From Selenomonas sp. (GTDB lineage Bacteria > Bacillota > Negativicutes > Selenomonadales > Selenomonadaceae), in contig JABZYJ010000021.1 in NCBI GenBank assembly GCA_015265235.1, positions 1 to 18,732 of the forward strand: DNA of 18,732 bases. Direction: 5' to 3'. The notes below the pieces were generated by a model. It was not told the origin of the DNA and made no database searches. It worked only from the letters and a program-made list of their open reading frames with translations. The position numbers and the translations under genes were made by a program. Numbering within the stretch: the first letter of the stretch is position 1; the number at the start of each line of letters is the position of its first letter. Shown piece after piece: positions 15,469 through 18,732 of the stretch.

Positions 15469-16821
15469 ATGAAGGGGTTGAAAGTAGCAGGGCTTCTCGT
15501 ATGCGGTCTTCTTTTCATTGGCAGCAGCGTGGAGGCATCCGGAGAGTTCTCGTATAAGAATACAGTGATCGCACATCGTGCTCCGGATGGGGCTATCGGC
15601 TTTGTTGCGGGACCGGATTTGCCCGTACTGAAGGTATTTCGTCAGGATGGAGCGGAGCCAGCTTACTATATCCGCTTTGATGCGGCGAAGGGATCGTTCA
15701 AGAAAGCAACTGGGATCCACGCGCGAATTTTTGCTGATGGCAAGCCAATCGCACTCGAACCGCTTCGTCCCGAATCGAAGATGCACGACAATAAGTATTT
15801 CTATGGATGGTATCGCCTTTCTGGTGAGGCAATCGCGCAGATGGGGAGTGCTGTAGAATTTTCGTTTCAGCTTGTCGGGGCGGATGAAAAGGTGCTGTGG
15901 TCACAGAAGGGAAAGCTTAAGACCACGGAGGCTATGCAGAAAATTGCTGCAGCGGAGCCAGCGATGTACCTCCGTGAGGGAAACATACGCCCTGTGAATG
16001 CGGAGGACTCTGTGAAAGCGGACTCAAGACCCCGTGTGTTTCTTCCCAATGTTACCCCCGAAGCGGTTAAGATCCGTATCTATGAGGATTTGGAAAAACG
16101 CAAGAAAGACAAGGAAATTAGGGCGGATTGGACGCAATTTTCTTTTTCGCTCCATACAAACGAGCGCCTTGTCAATATTGTAGGGGATCGGGTTGGTGAT
16201 GGTGATTGGTGGCCGCTCGTCACATTTGAGGCAATTCCTTATCAGGGGGGGACACTGCTTGCTATGATGAAGGATCAGGAGGGATACAGTATCGCTTTGC
16301 GATCGTTATGCACCGTTGGCATGATGACCTCAGATTCCTTTATTTTCAATTGGACAGGACGTTGGCGCAGTATTGCGGAACAGTGGGACGGCTTCTTGAA
16401 CGATCTGTATTGTGAAATGAGTCCTCATGCAAAGTTTCCTTTTGAGTTGCGCAGTATACATGCAGAGAATGCAGGAAACCGTTTCTTTATTAAGACGACA
16501 ACTGACACTGCACTAGCAGAGGGGGATGAGATCCTGACTGTCGATGGAGAATCCATTGCGTGGTACAAACCAAATGAACTGCGTCTTTGCCTCCTCCAGA
16601 AACAGGGGATGGCGAAATTCCTGATCAGGCATGCCGATGGAACGGAACAGGAGCTTTCCATAGTACCTGAGATGGAGCTTCCTGCGCAGCCCGTTAGCTT
16701 CACTGATATGAATTATTTCGGCAATAAAAAGATGGTGGTTTCTGAATCGCTGGCAGTCACGCAGGGGAACTATCCGGAGCTCTTTCGCCTGATGGATGAG
16801 AGCTATCGTAAAAAAAATTAA
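15469..16821 (+). CDS. Exported protein of unknown function with a PDZ-like C-terminal region, 450 aa
   Basis: The protein starts with a Sec signal peptide (MKGLKVAGLLVCGLLFIGSS) with likely cleavage after VEA, and no lipobox, so it should be periplasmic. The N-terminal 150 residues are beta-rich. The middle part contains many aromatic residues and a charged stretch (YEDLEKRKKDKEIRADW). The region of about residues 355-410 (ALAEGDEILTVDGESI, then FLIRHADGTEQELSI) resembles a PDZ domain as found in periplasmic proteases, but no protease catalytic motif is visible. The frame is open upstream to the end of nuoN. I chose ATG 15469 because it begins the signal peptide and has GGAGAGG 11 nt upstream; ATG 15448 is an alternative. 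It is isolated from nuo by a terminator and has its own promoter. Confidence 0.82.
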   Translation: MKGLKVAGLLVCGLLFIGSSVEASGEFSYKNTVIAHRAPDGAIGFVAGPDLPVLKVFRQDGAEPAYYIRFDAAKGSFKKATGIHARIFADGKPIALEPLRPESKMHDNKYFYGWYRLSGEAIAQMGSAVEFSFQLVGADEKVLWSQKGKLKTTEAMQKIAAAEPAMYLREGNIRPVNAEDSVKADSRPRVFLPNVTPEAVKIRIYEDLEKRKKDKEIRADWTQFSFSLHTNERLVNIVGDRVGDGDWWPLVTFEAIPYQGGTLLAMMKDQEGYSIALRSLCTVGMMTSDSFIFNWTGRWRSIAEQWDGFLNDLYCEMSPHAKFPFELRSIHAENAGNRFFIKTTTDTALAEGDEILTVDGESIAWYKPNELRLCLLQKQGMAKFLIRHADGTEQELSIVPEMELPAQPVSFTDMNYFGNKKMVVSESLAVTQGNYPELFRLMDESYRKKN

Positions 16822-16845
16822 AGAGGATTATTGTAAAATGGAATC

Positions 16846-17054
16846 GGACACATAAAAAAGTAGAACGTACAGAATCCATCTGGTAAAATATCTTTGCCAA
16901 AACACCACCAGGAGGTTCTGTATGTCCTACGCATATTCTACCACAAAACGCCGCACACGCAGGATTCTTGCCTATGAGCCCCCTCAGGAATGCTTCGATG
17001 CTTCCTTGAAACTTCTTCTGTCATAATTTTTGATTCCGTTGTACTCTACTGTCC
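16846..17054 (+). mobile_element. Collapsed insertion-sequence remnant (possibly IS30-like)
   Basis: The left edge (GGACACAT, then AGTAGAACGTACAGAATC) and the inverted right edge (GGACAGTAGAGTACAACGGAATC) share blocks GGACA, AGTAGA, GTACA and GAATC in order, in the manner of diverged terminal inverted repeats. Between them is only a 34-codon frame with a full AGGAGG site. This fits an element that lost its interior. The family assignment is weak. Confidence 0.4.
16922..17026 (+). pseudogene. Short transposase-like remnant, 34 aa
   Basis: The frame begins MSYAYSTTKRRTR and ends with ILAYEPPQECFDASLKLLLS. The second part resembles the C-terminal end of IS30-family transposases (a basic stretch followed by a Tyr-x-x-Pro-x-Glu-x-Phe pattern), so it may be the start and end of a transposase gene joined by an internal deletion. 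AGGAGG at 16910-16915 lies 6 nt before the ATG, which suggests the native start is kept. It could also be a real small peptide; I cannot decide from sequence alone. Confidence 0.35.
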
Positions 17055-17088
17055 AGTTTGATATTGCTATTTAGGCTAGACATGACGA

Positions 17089-17134
17089 ATCCCTCCTGCT
17101 GTAATTTTTATTTTACAACAGGAGGGATCTTTTT
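17089..17134 (+). terminator. Intrinsic terminator hairpin, plus strand
   Basis: Sixteen bases at 17089-17104 pair with 17113-17128 with a single mismatch around an 8-nt loop (TTTTTATT), followed by CTTTTT. No intact plus-strand gene ends just before it, so it may have belonged to the decayed element or serve the gene ending at 16821. It lies 34 bp from the end of the convergent toxin gene; the minus-strand reading has no T-tract. Confidence 0.65.
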
Positions 17135-17167
17135 ACTGTCTGTTCTCTAGGGGGCAGACCAAACAAC

Positions 17168-17449
17168 TTATTCATCGAATATGTCTGCATGGGTTCCAGT
17201 TTCGACCAGGGTCAAGGTTAGGACGTCGTTTTCAACGAGGTATATCAACAACCAATCCGGTTGAATATGGCACTCGCGAAATCCCTCCCAATTGCCATGA
17301 AGTGCATGGTCACGGTATTTGGCATCTAGCTTGTGCCCCTGTCCCAATGCTTCGACAACATCATCCAGCAGCTTGAGATTCAAGCCACGTTTCTTGGCAC
17401 GCTTGTAACTTTTCTTATAAGCGTTGGTGAACTTGATGTGATAGGTCAT
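17168..17449 (-). CDS. yafQ: YafQ-family mRNA interferase toxin (RelE superfamily)
   Basis: This 93-residue protein is expected to cut mRNA at the ribosome when free of its antitoxin. It has the RelE-like start YHIKFTNAYKKSYKRAKKRG and the YafQ active-site region: His48 and the segment LHGNWEGFRECHIQPDWLLIY with His61 and Asp65, then His87 and Phe91 near the C-terminus in TGTHADIF. These match the catalytic His/Asp/His/Phe set described for E. coli YafQ. Length is normal and the frame is intact. The ATG overlaps the antitoxin stop by 4 nt, so translation is coupled and the antitoxin is made first. Confidence 0.92.
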   Translation of the reverse strand: MTYHIKFTNAYKKSYKRAKKRGLNLKLLDDVVEALGQGHKLDAKYRDHALHGNWEGFRECHIQPDWLLIYLVENDVLTLTLVETGTHADIFDE

Positions 17450-17727
17450 TCTTCCAATGCTTTCTTCAAGTCGTCCATGTTGTCATAGCTAGGGACATCC
17501 GGGTCACGGGAGATTTTTCTTGCTTCTTCCATGGCCGCCAAGGTGCTTTGTTTATAATGGGGCATTTCGATAGAAAACGGGATGCCTCCACGAAGGACAC
17601 ACTGATGCAGAAACATATTAACGGCACCGGACATATCTAGCCCCAGCTCAGAAAACAAAGCGCCGGCCTGTTCTTTTATGCTCTGGTCAATTCTTATTTG
17701 AGTGGGGACAGTTGACATGATGACCAT
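17446..17727 (-). CDS. dinJ: RelB/DinJ-family antitoxin
   Basis: The antitoxin binds and neutralises the toxin encoded just downstream and represses its own operon. The N-terminal half is a ribbon-helix-helix domain (TQIRIDQSIKEQAGALFSELG, then MSGAVNMFLHQCVLRGGIPF), the RelB/DinJ signature. The C-terminal part (YDNMDDLKKALEE) is the typical tail that wraps the toxin. Two starts are possible: ATG 17727 with AAGGA 6 nt upstream, or ATG 17718, 10 nt from GGAG, which gives the more usual MSTVPTQIRID start. The product is 93 or 90 residues. Confidence 0.92.
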   Translation of the reverse strand: MVIMSTVPTQIRIDQSIKEQAGALFSELGLDMSGAVNMFLHQCVLRGGIPFSIEMPHYKQSTLAAMEEARKISRDPDVPSYDNMDDLKKALEE

Positions 17728-17746
17728 ACTCCTTCCTTTTAGAACC

Positions 17747-17775
17747 AGTATAGCTTGTTTGATTTACGATGTAAA
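17747..17775 (-). promoter_or_regulatory. Promoter and possible operator of the toxin-antitoxin operon
   Basis: On the minus strand TTTACA (17775-17770) and TATACT (17752-17747) are separated by 17 nt, 20 nt upstream of the antitoxin start. A small palindrome TTTAC-GAT-GTAAA (17763-17775) overlaps the -35 box, a plausible binding site for the ribbon-helix-helix antitoxin. Confidence 0.65.
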
Positions 17776-18093
17776 GCGAACCGTTTGAGTATAACTAAGG
17801 AGAGGAGATCAAAACTTTCTTTTTTACAAAAGCTGAGAGCCGCAATAATCTCCAAGCCATGCAGCACAAAGTATCTGACGGAGGCAGAAACCAAACAGCT
17901 TTTCGTCAAGGCACTGAACTCCTTGGTGGAAGTCAAAGAGAATGTGATCGCGGAACTCACAGACCTGATTGACGGCGTTTGCCAGACGGGAAAGCTGATG
18001 GAGGAACACAGTAGGGTAGAGCAGGAACTCTGTGTTTTGGCAGAACGCCTTATAGGGACGAGCGATGCGTTCGAGGAAGCGAAATTGCTCTGA
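17755..18093 (+). pseudogene. Fragment of a large serine recombinase gene
   Basis: The plus-strand frame between about 17860 and 18050 resembles the region of large serine recombinases after the zinc ribbon: CSTKYLTEAETKQLFVKALNSL followed by a long charged coiled-coil-like helix (VKENVIAELTDLIDGVCQ, then EEHSRVEQELCVLAERL). The resolvase catalytic domain and the rest of the C-terminus are missing. Upstream of about 17830 the frame overlaps the toxin-antitoxin promoter and does not look recombinase-like. After about 18050 it runs into antisense of a TpsB gene and stops at 18093. It is thus a truncated relic flanked by unrelated DNA on both sides. The family call rests on pattern recognition only. 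Confidence 0.5.
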
Positions 18094-18300
18094 TTGGTTC
18101 TCAATCCTGATATGAGAGATGTGAAATCGAACGCTCTCATCTGCGAGAAGATCAGCAGACGGGGGAGGGAGAACAATCGTCTCCACACGCTCCTCGCCGA
18201 GCCGCTCCTGTTGGGAGGGCGGTGCGGCAAAGACGGAGAAAGAAGAGAGCGAGAGGAGGGGGACTATGAGAAGTAAAGAGGGGCGTTTGAGTGTTTTCAA
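18049..18300 (-). pseudogene. 5' fragment of a TpsB (ShlB/FhaC-type) two-partner secretion transporter gene
   Basis: Reading from a TTG at 18298-18300 with GGTGA 6 nt upstream, the protein starts with a signal peptide (MKTLKRPSLLLIVPLLSL, then SSFSVFAA), followed by a proline-rich linker (VLPPPSADLL) and the beginning of a POTRA_2-like domain (VRFHISHIRIENQSEQFRFLERIARPY). This order is that of TpsB outer membrane transporters. After the Pro-Tyr-Lys at about 18049 the similarity stops; the frame continues only as antisense of the serine recombinase fragment. The remaining POTRA and the beta-barrel are missing, so the gene is broken. Confidence 0.55.
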
Positions 18301-18365
18301 GTGGAGTCACCATATACTTTCAGTATTAGGGAATCGCTGATAAAATGAGGTCTGCCAGATTGACG

Positions 18366-18499
18366 TAGATTTTTGTCCGATTGAGGCAGCAAACCGGACA
18401 CATAGCAAAGGCTATGTGTCCGGTTTACTAACGGAAAGCGGGTGAAAAAGATGCGTTAAGATGGTAGTGCCGAATTTATCAGTGCTTCCTTAGATATTA
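18366..18499 (+). repeat. Dispersed repeat, copy B, with hairpin insert
   Basis: This is the second copy of the repeat at 1624-1713, in the same orientation. It has the same TAGATTTTTGTCC start and the AAGATGCGT...AGTGCCGAATTTATCAG block, and similarity continues weakly to about 18499. Compared with copy A it contains about 40 extra bases, bounded by GTCC on both sides, that form a perfect hairpin. It lies between the TpsB fragment and the end of the last gene; no plus-strand gene follows it. Confidence 0.7.
18391..18426. repeat. Perfect 16-bp inverted repeat with a 4-nt loop
   Basis: AAACCGGACACATAGC (18391-18406) is followed by AAAG and its exact reverse complement (18411-18426). There is no T-tract on either strand, so an ordinary intrinsic terminator is unlikely. 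The core CGGACACATA also occurs at 16845-16854, at the left edge of the collapsed IS remnant. Confidence 0.8.
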
Positions 18500-18507
18500 C
18501 TACCAAA

Positions 18508-18732
18508 TTATTTATTGAACTGGTTTTCAACTCTATGTAATAACTTCTTTGAAAAATTGAGATCATCGTTAAAATACCCATGCAGCTCTAGCGGTTCATC
18601 AATTGCCTCAAAAAATTGAATAGCGCCTTCGATCAATGTTGTCAACAGCTCCTTTTCCGGCAGTATATATGTTTTGTCATTCCATTCAGTGTACATCTCT
18701 ATGAGATCGTTACCACGCTCTTTGAATGTGAT
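18508..18732 (-). CDS. C-terminal part of an unidentified protein, continues beyond the window
   Basis: The minus-strand frame is open from the window edge to a stop at 18508-18510, giving at least 74 residues. An ATG at 18696 is internal to the open frame, so the true start is probably outside. The visible part (ITFKERGNDLIEMYTEWNDK, then LTTLIEGAIQFFEAIDEP and a short charged tail ending in FNK) is acidic and probably mixed helical. I recognise no family. Small acidic proteins near a two-partner secretion gene are sometimes contact-inhibition immunity proteins, but that is speculation. Confidence 0.6.
   Translation of the reverse strand: MTFKERGNDLIEMYTEWNDKTYILPEKELLTTLIEGAIQFFEAIDEPLELHGYFNDDLNFSKKLLHRVENQFNK

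Noticed and set aside
17739..18230. Minus-strand frame of 163 codons opposite the recombinase fragment
   Set aside because: It is out of frame with the TpsB start, shows no domain and has a Ser/Arg-rich shadow composition.

Overview
The window looks like a chromosomal segment from an anaerobic Gram-negative-type Firmicute (Negativicutes), most likely Selenomonas or a close relative. This is inference. It rests on a stand-alone 11-gene complex I operon with a Firmicute-style layout, combined with a two-partner-secretion remnant (which implies an outer membrane), many lipoproteins with Gly-Cys lipoboxes, and strong AGGAGG ribosome binding sites. The nuo block (5.5-15.4 kb) is visibly GC-rich. 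Both flanks are more AT-rich and carry the mobile and decayed DNA.

Layout. (1) 8-1480: an apparently complete IS3-family (IS150-like) insertion sequence, orfA/orfB on the minus strand, with 20-bp inverted repeats. (2) 1553-5150: a consensus TTGACA-17-TATAAT promoter, a leader of about 140 nt containing one copy of a dispersed repeat, then four same-strand genes for unrelated predicted lipoproteins, ending in a hairpin. (3) 5151-5491: an AT-rich stretch with candidate promoters for the nuo operon. (4) 5492-15355: nuoA-B-C-D-H-I-J-K-L-M-N, nearly all joined by 1- to 10-nt overlaps or gaps of about 14 nt, closed by an intrinsic terminator. The NADH module genes nuoE/F/G are absent from the operon, so this is an 11-subunit complex I, which probably takes electrons from ferredoxin or another donor. 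(5) 15401-16821: a separately promoted gene for an exported protein with a PDZ-like C-terminal region. (6) 16822-18732: a collapsed insertion-sequence remnant, a hairpin terminator, a RelB/DinJ-YafQ toxin-antitoxin pair on the minus strand, a large-serine-recombinase fragment joined head-on to the 5' end of a TpsB (ShlB/FhaC-type) transporter gene, a second copy of the dispersed repeat with a perfect 16-bp hairpin, and the 3' end of a gene that leaves the window.

The subunits of the nuo operon together form a proton-pumping quinone reductase: NuoB/C/D/I make the Q module and N2 relay, and NuoA/H/J/K/L/M/N make the membrane arm. Its most unusual points are a histidine at the position of the usual TM7 pumping lysine in NuoM, and a long Lys/Ala/Glu-rich tail on NuoI. 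I see no clear evidence of a wholly new multi-gene system. The best candidates for something undescribed are the lipoprotein cluster with its repeat-containing leader, the dispersed repeat itself, and the two complex I peculiarities.
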